Positions 1-9,161 of a stretch of DNA of 64,000 bases are shown in pieces. The DNA is from Devosia neptuniae (lineage in GTDB: Bacteria; Pseudomonadota; Alphaproteobacteria; Rhizobiales; Devosiaceae). A model generated the notes under the pieces. The model did no database searches. It was not told where the DNA came from and was given only the letters and a program-made list of their open reading frames with translations. The first letter of the stretch is position 1. Each line of letters begins with the position of its first letter. The stretch is taken from positions 620,001 through 684,000 of the forward strand of contig NZ_CP104965.1 of the NCBI RefSeq assembly GCF_025452235.1, read 5' to 3'. The translations under genes and the position numbers were made by a program.

Positions 1-171
1 GCTGCCGGAAACGGTCGTTGACCAGAGGTCTGATCGATTTCGACGGCCGCGGCGGAGACCAGTCGAGGATGGTGGAGATGATCTCCCCGTGGCCCCCAAT
101 CAAGATACACACGTGCCCAGGCGGTCATTGCTGCTCAGGATCGTTCACATTTAGAACCGACCAGGCGCAGT

Positions 172-195
172 CACCCCCCGCGCGGGTGCTTTTTA
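172..195 (+). terminator. Possible rho-independent terminator
   Basis: A short stem CACCC/GGGTG with a 7-nt loop is followed by CTTTTT. It would end a plus-strand gene lying before the window and sits just past the stop of the convergent GMC gene. The stem is short, so this is weak. I recognise no gene in positions 1-171. Confidence 0.3.
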
Positions 196-1848
196 GAGAG
201 TCAGCGGCGCCCCGGTGGCCTTGAGATGATCGGCTAGGCGGAGGGTCAGGGCGATCATGGTCAGAGTGGGGTTGGCATAGCTGCCGGTGGGGAACACCGA
301 GCCACCGGCAATATAGAGATTGGCAATGCCGTGCACTTTGCCATCGGGATCGACCACACCCTGACTCGGGTCTTCGTGCATGCGCGTCGTGCCCATGTTA
401 TGATGCAGGCTGAGACCGACACTGTTGTTGATATTCTCCAGCTCCAGCCGCCCCAACCCCACCGCCGCCAGCTGGCGTACCAGGATCGCATGAGCACGAT
501 GAATGCTGTCCTTGTCCGAGCCAGCCCAATGCACGGTGAGCTTAGGCTGATTTGAGCCGAGCGGGTCCCGCCGCTGACTGAGCGTGATCCGATTGTCCGG
601 ATTGGGAGATTGCTCGGTCTGGCTGATGAGTTCGAATTTCTCGTAGCGCTTGTCGTTGCCCTCCTGGCTCGACCAGCCGCCACGGCTCAGGCTAGGAAAC
701 AGATGATCCCGGCGGACGGCATGCTTGTAATAATCCAGCACGAAGTCATCGAGATTGCCGGCAAAGTCGGCCACAAGCCTGGCTGCATTGGTCGGCACCC
801 GGCGCTCCCGCATGGCCTGGCGGAATTCGCGTACGGCCAGATGCGCAGGCGATTGCTGGCGGCGGGTCCGCGGAAAAAACAGCGTGGCAAATCCAAGAAG
901 CTGCTGGCGCCGCCGGGCTTCCTCGGCAAAGGTCAGCCTGCCCATCACGGTCAGCTTGTCGAGATAGCGCATGTCATAGAGCGCGTGGATGGAAAATGCA
1001 CTCTGCTCATAGGGGTACAGGAAACCCGTGCGGATGATGGGATGATCCATGAAAAACCGGCCGACCAGATCCTTGCCGTTGCCAAGGCCGGCTTTCTGCA
1101 CACGATTGGATGCCAGCAGCAGTCGGGCGTTCTCGATAGCGCCCGTAGCAAGAACATAGCGCCTGGCTTTGACGGCATAGCGCTGGCCCGACAAGGCGGC
1201 CACCCGCAGCCCCGTTATTTCGCCGGCATTGTGGCTGGCCTCAATCTCAAGAACATTGGCATAGAGATAGACCGTAATGTTCGACGCGCCTTCGAGCGCC
1301 GTGCGCCCATCACCAAAAAATCGGGCGCTGGGACCAAATTTGAACATTGTAGTTTCAAGTTCGCTGCCGGCAAACGGCAGGCGCCGGGAAAGCCTCTCCT
1401 CCCAGCTATCGGCCGAATAGTCGAGCGATCCGATGCCACAAATATCGGATGCACGCTGGTAGAAAGGGTCCAGATGCTCGCGCGAAAAAGGCCATCCGCT
1501 ATGGGCCAGCCAGTCGCGCTTTTCGAAGTCAATGGCCTCGAAAGGGGCATGCCGCACGCCATGCTGGGCATAATCCTCCACTTGTACGTTCCAGGCATTG
1601 GACAGGCCGCCGAACTGGCGCCGGCGCATGCGTGAAAGACTGACGAACCGATCGCCCTGACTTTCTCCGGTGGCGAGAGACTGCGTCGGCGCATCGAGTT
1701 CGACGCCGCCGCTTTCCAAGACGCAGACCCGGAGCTGAGAACCAATGAATTCACGTGCCAGCGAGAGGCCAACCGGTCCGCTGCCGACGATGCACAGATC
1801 GAACTCGACGGTGGACCCATCCGGCAGATGGCGGATATCTTCTAACAT
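193..1848 (-). CDS. GMC-family FAD-dependent oxidoreductase
   Basis: This is probably a flavoprotein that oxidises an alcohol or sugar hydroxyl; the substrate is unknown. The N-terminus carries a Rossmann FAD motif (VGSGPVGLSLA, about residues 21-31). The middle has the typical GAIENARLLLAS stretch. The C-terminal GMC domain shows HHNMGTTRMH and YANPTLTMIAL, where the family keeps its active-site His and the NPxxT FAD contact. At 551 residues it has full family length. No signal peptide is visible, so it should be cytoplasmic. AGGA lies 8 nt before the ATG. It is divergent from the flippase gene across a 229-nt A+T-rich gap. The neighbouring glycan genes suggest a surface-sugar role, but that is inference only. 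Confidence 0.85.
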   Translation of the reverse strand: MLEDIRHLPDGSTVEFDLCIVGSGPVGLSLAREFIGSQLRVCVLESGGVELDAPTQSLATGESQGDRFVSLSRMRRRQFGGLSNAWNVQVEDYAQHGVRHAPFEAIDFEKRDWLAHSGWPFSREHLDPFYQRASDICGIGSLDYSADSWEERLSRRLPFAGSELETTMFKFGPSARFFGDGRTALEGASNITVYLYANVLEIEASHNAGEITGLRVAALSGQRYAVKARRYVLATGAIENARLLLASNRVQKAGLGNGKDLVGRFFMDHPIIRTGFLYPYEQSAFSIHALYDMRYLDKLTVMGRLTFAEEARRRQQLLGFATLFFPRTRRQQSPAHLAVREFRQAMRERRVPTNAARLVADFAGNLDDFVLDYYKHAVRRDHLFPSLSRGGWSSQEGNDKRYEKFELISQTEQSPNPDNRITLSQRRDPLGSNQPKLTVHWAGSDKDSIHRAHAILVRQLAAVGLGRLELENINNSVGLSLHHNMGTTRMHEDPSQGVVDPDGKVHGIANLYIAGGSVFPTGSYANPTLTMIALTLRLADHLKATGAPLTL

Positions 1849-2077
1849 GTGGCAATCCTGGGCCCTGCGGTCCGCATGACGGTATCCATAGCAACTTTTC
1901 GGAATCGCGGGCGCCCCCGCCAGCGCTAAGACTTAGATTACTTGGGCAGCAGGAAAAATACTCTATTATTCTAATAATTCTTTTGCCGTCGACTATTGAT
2001 CATACTTACAGGCGGGACGTAAGCTAAGCCGATCTTGGTCAACATCGCATCGTTCCTTAAAGAAATAGGCGCGTGGA

Positions 2078-3556
2078 ATGAACTTCAAGCGCCAGTTCGT
2101 TGTGAGTGCCTTCTGGTCCAGCGTAGGCAATGGGGCCAGCAGTCTTATCAGCTTTATTGTTTTCGCGCTGGTGGTGCACCTGGTTGAAGCCGACGCCGTC
2201 GGCGTTGTTGCTTTCGCCATGGCCTTCATCGTTTTCGGCCGCGTGTTCGTCGAAGCGGGCACGAGCGAACTCATCCTGAGACGCAAGGACTTCGATGAAC
2301 GCTATGCTTCGGTTGCATTCTGGCTCAGCCTGGCCAATTCGGCCATTGTGGTCCTGTTATTCGCGCTAGTTCTGGCTCCCTTGATCGATCGGGTCTTTGC
2401 GCCCGGCAGCGGCATCGTGCTGGCGGTACTGTCGCTCAGCTTCCTGGTCGACGGCAGCCGGTTCGTGCATGAGGCAAAGTTTCGCCGGGACTTCAGATAT
2501 CGGGCACTTGCCGTCCGCTACATGGTGGGTACGCTGGTCTCCGGTGTTGTTGGTGTCTGGGCGGCCTATGCGGGCTACGGCGTCTGGGCGCTGGTCGCCC
2601 AACGTCTGGTAGCGTCGGTGGTCACCACAGTGGTGACCTGGTTATCCTCGAATTGGCGTCCGAGCCTGGTCTGGTCCCGGGAATATGCATCGGAGCAGAT
2701 CGTCCATGGCGTTGGATTGCTGGGCGCCAGCACGCTGAAGATCATCATCCAGCGCGTTCCGGAGTTGGCCTTGGGCATCGCGCAGGGACCGTTGAGCGTT
2801 GCCATTTATGGCGTGGGCATCAGAACCTATGAAGCGCTCTACCAGCTCACGGCCTTTCCCCTTTTGAGCGCTGCGATGTCGAGCTTCGCCCGCCTACCCG
2901 ATCGGGAGTCGCTGGCCAAGGCCTATATCAGCACGACTGGCTTTTTCAGCACATTCAGCTTTCCGCTCTTTTTCGGCACGGCGGTCGTTGCTGAACAACT
3001 GGTTCCCCTGTTCTTCGGACAGAAATGGCAGACATCGGGCCTCGTTCTGATCGCCCTTGCGGTGAGTGCTCCCCCCAGCATTCTCGGCATACTTCTTCAT
3101 CCCTTGCTCAACGCACTGGGCCGCACCTCGCTCATCTTCAAGCTCAATCTCGGCTCCGCGATCATCATGGTGGCCGCCTGCGCCATTTTTGCTCCCTATG
3201 GTCCTGTCGTCATTTCCATTGTTCTGGCGGTCCGGATCTATCTCGGCCTGGCTGGCATCCTCTATGTGTTGAAGCGAGAGGTTGGTATCGACCCGCGGGC
3301 GGTCCTGCTGGCCAATGCTCCGCCCTTTATCAGCTCGCTTGTCATGCTGGCCGCTGCCATCGCGATACGACACGTACTGCCGGATGATCTGCCCGCGATA
3401 CTGGCTTTGGCCGCCCCAGTGCTGACCGGAGCCTTGACCTATACGGCCACGATGATCCTCGCTTTCCCACGCCACAGCGCCCAAGTGGTACAGGAAGCCA
3501 GCGAGATGTTTCCGGGTCTAAAGCGTTTTGCTGGTCCACTTCCTCGCACAAATTAG
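2078..3556 (+). CDS. Polysaccharide/oligosaccharide flippase (Wzx-like, MOP superfamily)
   Basis: This 492-residue inner-membrane protein has about 12-14 hydrophobic segments along its whole length. It begins with FWSSVGNGASSLISFIVFAL, the usual start of the polysaccharide biosynthesis (RfbX/Wzx) family. Such proteins flip lipid-linked sugar units across the cytoplasmic membrane for O-antigen, exopolysaccharide or capsule. The glycosyltransferase that follows on the same strand supports a role in surface glycan synthesis. The start at 2078 has AGG about 9 nt upstream and a long A+T-rich leader that probably holds the promoter. Which polymer it serves cannot be told from this window. Confidence 0.85.
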   Translation: MNFKRQFVVSAFWSSVGNGASSLISFIVFALVVHLVEADAVGVVAFAMAFIVFGRVFVEAGTSELILRRKDFDERYASVAFWLSLANSAIVVLLFALVLAPLIDRVFAPGSGIVLAVLSLSFLVDGSRFVHEAKFRRDFRYRALAVRYMVGTLVSGVVGVWAAYAGYGVWALVAQRLVASVVTTVVTWLSSNWRPSLVWSREYASEQIVHGVGLLGASTLKIIIQRVPELALGIAQGPLSVAIYGVGIRTYEALYQLTAFPLLSAAMSSFARLPDRESLAKAYISTTGFFSTFSFPLFFGTAVVAEQLVPLFFGQKWQTSGLVLIALAVSAPPSILGILLHPLLNALGRTSLIFKLNLGSAIIMVAACAIFAPYGPVVISIVLAVRIYLGLAGILYVLKREVGIDPRAVLLANAPPFISSLVMLAAAIAIRHVLPDDLPAILALAAPVLTGALTYTATMILAFPRHSAQVVQEASEMFPGLKRFAGPLPRTN

Positions 3557-3701
3557 TTCGCTGGAAATTGTTCTCCCCACAAAATCCAGAATTTTTTGCC
3601 GATTACTGGCGTCATTATGCATTTTCTCGCCAGTTCTTTTCGAACTGTACTTGCTGAAACCACGCCGTTATTATGAGATAGGGCAAGCAAAAGGGGGGAC
3701 T

Positions 3702-4823
3702 ATGCAAAGCCGGACGTCGACGCTTGGTGCACCGAGCCAGGCCGGTTCGGCCGCCGCCCGGCCGCTTGCGGGCATGTCGCAGGGCACCGAGCGTCTGCCC
3801 TTGGTGTCAATTTGCCTGCCAACCTACAAACGTACGAGCTTTATCCGACACGCTCTGGAGTCTGCCTTGCGGCAGACTTATCCGAATGTCGAGATTTTCG
3901 TGAATGACGACACTCCGGGCGACGAGATCCGCTCGATAGTGGAAGCATACGCATCGCCCAAGCTGCGCTACCAGCAAAACGTGCCAGCGCTCGGATTTGT
4001 GCCCAAGCTCAATAATTTCCTGAGCCAGGCCAAGGGCGACTGGATGGTGATCCTATGCGACGATGACGTTTTCGAGCCGCAATTCGTCGAACGCCTGATC
4101 GAAAATGCTCGTCGCTATCCGCAGGCGAGCCTGTTGCGATCACGCAATAATCGTATCGACCTGCATGGCCAGCAAATCCAACTCGATCCCGAATCCCCCG
4201 AGGTCTCCTCGCCAACCCGGTTCATTCTCGATCTTTTCCGGCCGCAATCGGAGACCTTTTGGGTGAACCTCACGGGTTTCATGTTCCGGCCTGAACAGCT
4301 CAAGGCGCTGGGCGGCTTCACCGACCTTTACGCCGCACGCCATGCCGACCGGCTTGCCTGGGTGCAATTGGCAACGCTGGGACCAGTCATTTGCGACAAG
4401 CAGGCTTTGTGCAATATCCGACTGCACGGCACGTCGGTCTCATCGGCCCTCGAGAGCGGCTATAACGACGCCATCAATGCCACGCACCTTGCGCAAAGCA
4501 AGATTATCGGCATTCTCGACGAGCTTGCGGAAAGGCCGCTCGATGATGAGCAACGCGGAGAGATCGCCAGAACACGGCAATTGCTGAGGCCCTACATCAA
4601 CGAACATATCGCGCGGACCCTTCGGCACAGCCTGGTTGCCGAACTCAAAAAGCCGGACGGAAGCGAAGACCAGTTGCGGCACCTTCGTGCGCAATGGAAC
4701 AAGCTCGGCGTGCCGGTCTCCCGCCTTACAAGGCTGATCTTCCTGGTCAGCACCTTGCCCCGCTGGATGCGACAGCCCATCGTCAATGCGATGCTGAACT
4801 ACAAGCAGGCCTACATGCATTGA
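3702..4823 (+). CDS. Glycosyltransferase family 2
   Basis: This is a GT-A fold glycosyltransferase that should move a sugar from a nucleotide donor onto a surface-glycan acceptor. The N-terminal half has the GT2 opening VSICLPTYKRTSFIRHAL, then FVNDDTPGD, and DWMVILCDDDVF with the DDD metal and nucleotide-sugar motif. I chose the ATG at 3702 (373 aa) because AAGGGGGG sits 4-5 nt before it. The open frame runs back to 3528, but that extension overlaps the flippase end and looks non-coding. The C-terminal third is not a recognised domain. It is followed at once by a perfect 16-nt palindrome. Confidence 0.85.
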   Translation: MQSRTSTLGAPSQAGSAAARPLAGMSQGTERLPLVSICLPTYKRTSFIRHALESALRQTYPNVEIFVNDDTPGDEIRSIVEAYASPKLRYQQNVPALGFVPKLNNFLSQAKGDWMVILCDDDVFEPQFVERLIENARRYPQASLLRSRNNRIDLHGQQIQLDPESPEVSSPTRFILDLFRPQSETFWVNLTGFMFRPEQLKALGGFTDLYAARHADRLAWVQLATLGPVICDKQALCNIRLHGTSVSSALESGYNDAINATHLAQSKIIGILDELAERPLDDEQRGEIARTRQLLRPYINEHIARTLRHSLVAELKKPDGSEDQLRHLRAQWNKLGVPVSRLTRLIFLVSTLPRWMRQPIVNAMLNYKQAYMH

Positions 4824-4839
4824 GATGCACCGGTGCATC
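4824..4839. terminator. Perfect 16-nt palindrome after the glycosyltransferase stop
   Basis: GATGCACCGGTGCATC starts on the base after the TGA stop. It lies in the gap between two convergent genes, so it could be a bidirectional transcription end. There is no T-run, so a rho-independent role is uncertain. It could also be a protein-binding site. Confidence 0.4.
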
Positions 4840-4919
4840 CCCCGGGCGGACGTCGCTCAGGGGTATGCTTCGTTCGGTGCAGGCAGTCCCCTCACCCGCT
4901 ACAGCCCATTCCACAAACG

Positions 4920-6002
<1,083 letters not shown>

Positions 6003-6007
6003 GGTGA

Positions 6008-6835
6008 TTATCCTTTGACGGCGCCAGCAGTCATCCCCGCTACGATGTGCCGGTTGAAGAATAGGAAGACCAGCAGCGGCGGGATGGTGATGAGCAGAAT
6101 ATTGGTGAAGAGCAGATTGTAGGACGTGTTGAACTGGCTCTGGAAATTATAGAGCGTCAGCTGCACCGTCGCATTGGCATTGCCCGGCAGGTAGTAGAGC
6201 GGGTTGGTGAAGTCGTTGAACACGCCCACCGATTGTACCACGATATTGGTGACGGTGACCGGCCAGAGCAGCGGCAGGATGATACGGAAGAACACGTCGA
6301 ACGGGCGGGCGCCGTCGATGATCGCCGCCTCATCCAGCTCACGCGGAATGGTGGCGATGAAGGCGCGGTAGAGAATAATCGAGAAGGGCAGGCCATAGGC
6401 CACTTCGATCAGCACCAGGCCATGCAGCTTACCGAAGAGGCCCACGCCCTGCAGCAGCCAGATGGTGGGGACCACGGCGGGCGGGATCATCAACCCGGCC
6501 AGGATGAGGAATTCGATCAAGCCATTCCAGCGCGTCTTGCGGCGGGCCAGCACGAAGCCGACCATAGCGGCAAAGACGACGAGGAGTGTCACGCTGGCGA
6601 CGGTGAGGATGGTGGAGTTGATGAAGGCGGTCAGCAGCATCCAATTGCGGGTGGTGACCACCTCGACAATGTTGCTCCACAGATGAAAACCATCGGGCCA
6701 GGAGAAATCGAGCAGGGTGGCCTGCTGCTTGTTCTTGAACGCGGTCAGGATGATGAAGGCGAAGGGCACGAGGAAGACCAGCGCCGAGACCAGGATGGCG
6801 ATGATGCCGAGAACGATCGATGGCCGGGATTTCAT
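6008..6835 (-). CDS. Carbohydrate ABC transporter permease (MalG type)
   Basis: This is the second membrane subunit of the rhamnoside importer. It is 275 residues with six hydrophobic segments and the EAA-type loop ELDEAAIIDGARPFDVF that docks on the ATPase. I set the start at 6835 (MKSRPSIVLG). Its ATG overlaps the TGA stop of the preceding permease by 4 nt, a usual sign of coupled translation. A longer open frame reaches 7216, but there it only shadows the upstream permease. It ends with ...GMTAGAVKG, typical of MalG-like proteins. Confidence 0.9.
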   Translation of the reverse strand: MKSRPSIVLGIIAILVSALVFLVPFAFIILTAFKNKQQATLLDFSWPDGFHLWSNIVEVVTTRNWMLLTAFINSTILTVASVTLLVVFAAMVGFVLARRKTRWNGLIEFLILAGLMIPPAVVPTIWLLQGVGLFGKLHGLVLIEVAYGLPFSIILYRAFIATIPRELDEAAIIDGARPFDVFFRIILPLLWPVTVTNIVVQSVGVFNDFTNPLYYLPGNANATVQLTLYNFQSQFNTSYNLLFTNILLITIPPLLVFLFFNRHIVAGMTAGAVKG

Positions 6836-7746
6836 TCGTGACCCTGCTTGCGGTTGAGGAACATGGTCAGCGGCACGACCAGGATGCCGATCAGCACGAA
6901 GAGCACGACATTGCCGGCGGTGGAGAGGCCATAGAACCCGGCCTGGTATTGCTTGTAGATCACCGAGGCGATGGTGTCGGAGGCGAAGCCCGGGCCGCCG
7001 CGGGTCATGGCCCAGATCAGATCGAAGGTGCGCAAGCCGCCGATGAAGCTGAGGATAATGACGGTGGCGGTGGCGGGGCGGCTCAAGGGCAGCGTGACAT
7101 AGAGGAAGTTCTGCCACTTGGTGGCGCCATCGATGCGGGCGGCTTCGTAATAATCCTTGGGAATGGCAACGATGCCGGCAATGTAGATGACGGTGGCAAG
7201 ACCCACCCCCTTCCACACATCGACCAGCGCCACCGAGAACAAAGCCAGCCGCGGATCGACCAGCCAGCCCGGCCCCTTGATGCCGAACAGGGCCAAAGCG
7301 TCGTTGATCATGCCTTGGGTGGGATGCATCAGGACGGTGAAGGTGATGCCGACGCCGACGGTGGAGACTAGGACCGGGAAGAACACTACCGAGCGCAGAT
7401 AGCCGCGCCCCATAATGGCCGAGGTCAGCAGTAGCGCCAGCAACATGCCAAGCACGACCTTGAGGCCGGAGGTTATGGCGGCATAGAGCACGGTATTGAC
7501 CAGGCCCTGCACCAGGAACGGCTCGCGGAAGAATTGCGCGAAATTGTCCAGTCCGATGAAGGTGGAATTGAACAGCGTCCAGCGGGTGAGGCTGAAATAG
7601 AGCGAGGCGAAGGTCGGCGCCAGGAACAGCACGCCATAGATCAGCGCGGCCGGCAGGAAAAACCAGCCCGGATAGGGCGAGCGGCGGATTGCCTTGCTAC
7701 CGCCATGCGGTAGGGCAGAACCCGCTTCAGACAATACGGTCATCAC
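6832..7746 (-). CDS. Carbohydrate ABC transporter permease (MalF/UgpA type)
   Basis: This is the first membrane subunit of the importer, 304 residues with about six transmembrane segments. The EAA loop reads DYYEAARIDGATKWQNFLYV near residue 200, just where CUT1 permeases keep it. GAGGAGGAACGGTG precedes the ATG at 7746, giving a strong ribosome site. A strong hairpin separates it from the upstream binding-protein gene, and it overlaps the next permease by 4 nt. It should form the translocation channel together with that partner. Confidence 0.9.
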   Translation of the reverse strand: MMTVLSEAGSALPHGGSKAIRRSPYPGWFFLPAALIYGVLFLAPTFASLYFSLTRWTLFNSTFIGLDNFAQFFREPFLVQGLVNTVLYAAITSGLKVVLGMLLALLLTSAIMGRGYLRSVVFFPVLVSTVGVGITFTVLMHPTQGMINDALALFGIKGPGWLVDPRLALFSVALVDVWKGVGLATVIYIAGIVAIPKDYYEAARIDGATKWQNFLYVTLPLSRPATATVIILSFIGGLRTFDLIWAMTRGGPGFASDTIASVIYKQYQAGFYGLSTAGNVVLFVLIGILVVPLTMFLNRKQGHE

Positions 7747-7766
7747 CGTTCCTCCTCGAACAGAGC

Positions 7767-7796
7767 GCGGCCCGGAGCGCAGAAACTCCGGGCCGC
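7767..7796 (-). terminator. Intra-operon hairpin between binding-protein and permease genes
   Basis: An 11-bp perfect stem (GCGGCCCGGAG / CTCCGGGCCGC) with an 8-nt loop lies between the stop of the binding-protein gene and the permease start. There is no T-run. Such hairpins often protect the upstream mRNA end, so that binding protein is made in excess over the membrane parts; that role is inferred. Confidence 0.6.
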
Positions 7797-7810
7797 CCGA
7801 TCACAAGTGC

Positions 7811-9106
7811 TTACCAGCCAGGGAGGCCGAGCTGCTGAGCCTGCTTGCGAACATCTTCATCATAGAGCGCGGCGCCCTCGGCGGCGGGACGGAAGCCCGA
7901 GCCGACTTCCACGGTGATCTGTTCGAGCGCCGGGCCCTTGATGGGCGAGAGGAATTCCAGCGCCGGGGCGTTCTGGCCGCCTTCGGCGAAGTAGGGCAGC
8001 ATGTCGGTCACGGCTGGCGGCACGTCGGCCGGCAGGGTGCAGCCATTGACCAGATAGGGGCCCGAGGCGCCACCGGCGCGAGTCTGGGCTTCGCAGCCCG
8101 GAACGCTGGCGATGAAGGCAACGAACTTCTTGGCGGCGTCCAGATTGGGCGTGGTCTGGGCGATATAGACGCCATCGGGCATCCAGACCGTCAGGCCATT
8201 GAGGTCAGCTTCGTCGCCGGGCTGGGCGAAGAAACCGACATCCTGGATATTGTCCGGATAGGCCTGGGCGATTGCGGTGGTGGCGAAGGTCAGCATGGGG
8301 TAATGGGCGCCTTCGCCCAGGGCGATCATGCGGATGCCGTCGTCATATTTGGCGGCGCCGAAATCTTCGTTGAAGAAGCCCGCATCATGGGTTTCCTGCA
8401 GCTTTTCAAAACCGCGCAGGGCCGCCGGGTCGGTGGCGAACTTGGCTTCGTTGGCCGTGTAGCGGCTGGCGAATTGCGGGTCCTTGGCCTGGACGTTGAA
8501 GAAGTCGGCCAGCACGAACAACTGGCTGGTCCAGGTGTCGCCATAGGTCTGAATCACGGCGACCTTGCCCGCCGCCTTGATCTTTTCGTTATTGGCCATG
8601 AATTCGGCCCAGGTCTTGGGGACCGACAGACCCAGTTCTTCGTAGATTTTCTTGTTGTAATAGATGCCGCCGGCCATGGCGGCGCGCGCGGGGGCGCCGC
8701 GAATGGTGCCATCGGGCGCGGTCACGACTGGCTTGAAGCTGGCCTGTACATCGGCCTGCCAAGGTTCGTTGGTGAGATCGACCAGGAATTGCTGGGGATT
8801 GATCGCCTGGAAGAGCGAGCCGGAATTGTAGAGGAAGACATCGGCCATGGCGCCGGTGGCCAGCCGCGTCTTGATCAGGTTGTCGCCTTCCGAGCCGCCG
8901 GGGCGGGTCTCGATATCGACATTGATATCGGGATTGGCGGCTTCGAAGGCCTTGACCACTTCGTCAGCGATGACCTGGTTTTCAGGGCCGCTGGGGATCA
9001 GGTAGGTAAGATTGACGCTCTGGGCGAAGGCGGCGCCCGACAGGGCCGTGACAGTCAAGAGGCCGGCGGCCAGGCCGGTCAGCATTCTGGTGGTCTTGTT
9101 CAACAT
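7811..9106 (-). CDS. Extracellular solute-binding protein of a sugar ABC importer
   Basis: This periplasmic binding protein (431 aa) captures the sugar and delivers it to the permeases. It has a clear Sec signal peptide: a basic N-terminus, a hydrophobic stretch (LAAGLLTVTALSG) and an AFA-Q cleavage site near residue 29. The mature part starts with VNLTYLIPSGPENQVIADEV, the usual opening of family 1 binding proteins. The upstream alpha-L-rhamnosidase gene suggests that the ligand is a rhamnose-containing oligosaccharide or plant glycoside. That ligand is inferred, not seen. It lies 55 nt after the rhamnosidase stop in the same operon. Confidence 0.9.
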   Translation of the reverse strand: MLNKTTRMLTGLAAGLLTVTALSGAAFAQSVNLTYLIPSGPENQVIADEVVKAFEAANPDINVDIETRPGGSEGDNLIKTRLATGAMADVFLYNSGSLFQAINPQQFLVDLTNEPWQADVQASFKPVVTAPDGTIRGAPARAAMAGGIYYNKKIYEELGLSVPKTWAEFMANNEKIKAAGKVAVIQTYGDTWTSQLFVLADFFNVQAKDPQFASRYTANEAKFATDPAALRGFEKLQETHDAGFFNEDFGAAKYDDGIRMIALGEGAHYPMLTFATTAIAQAYPDNIQDVGFFAQPGDEADLNGLTVWMPDGVYIAQTTPNLDAAKKFVAFIASVPGCEAQTRAGGASGPYLVNGCTLPADVPPAVTDMLPYFAEGGQNAPALEFLSPIKGPALEQITVEVGSGFRPAAEGAALYDEDVRKQAQQLGLPGW

Positions 9107-9161
9107 AGTTTCCTCCCATGTTTATCTGGCCCGAAGCGGGCAGAATTCTCCTCCGCGCCGC

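Noticed and set aside
18..224. 68-codon open frame at the left end
   Set aside because: It has no recognisable domain, no clear ribosome site, and overlaps the end of the GMC gene.
3528..3701. N-terminal extension of the glycosyltransferase
   Set aside because: It overlaps the flippase end and lacks a ribosome site. The ATG at 3702 directly follows AAGGGGGG.
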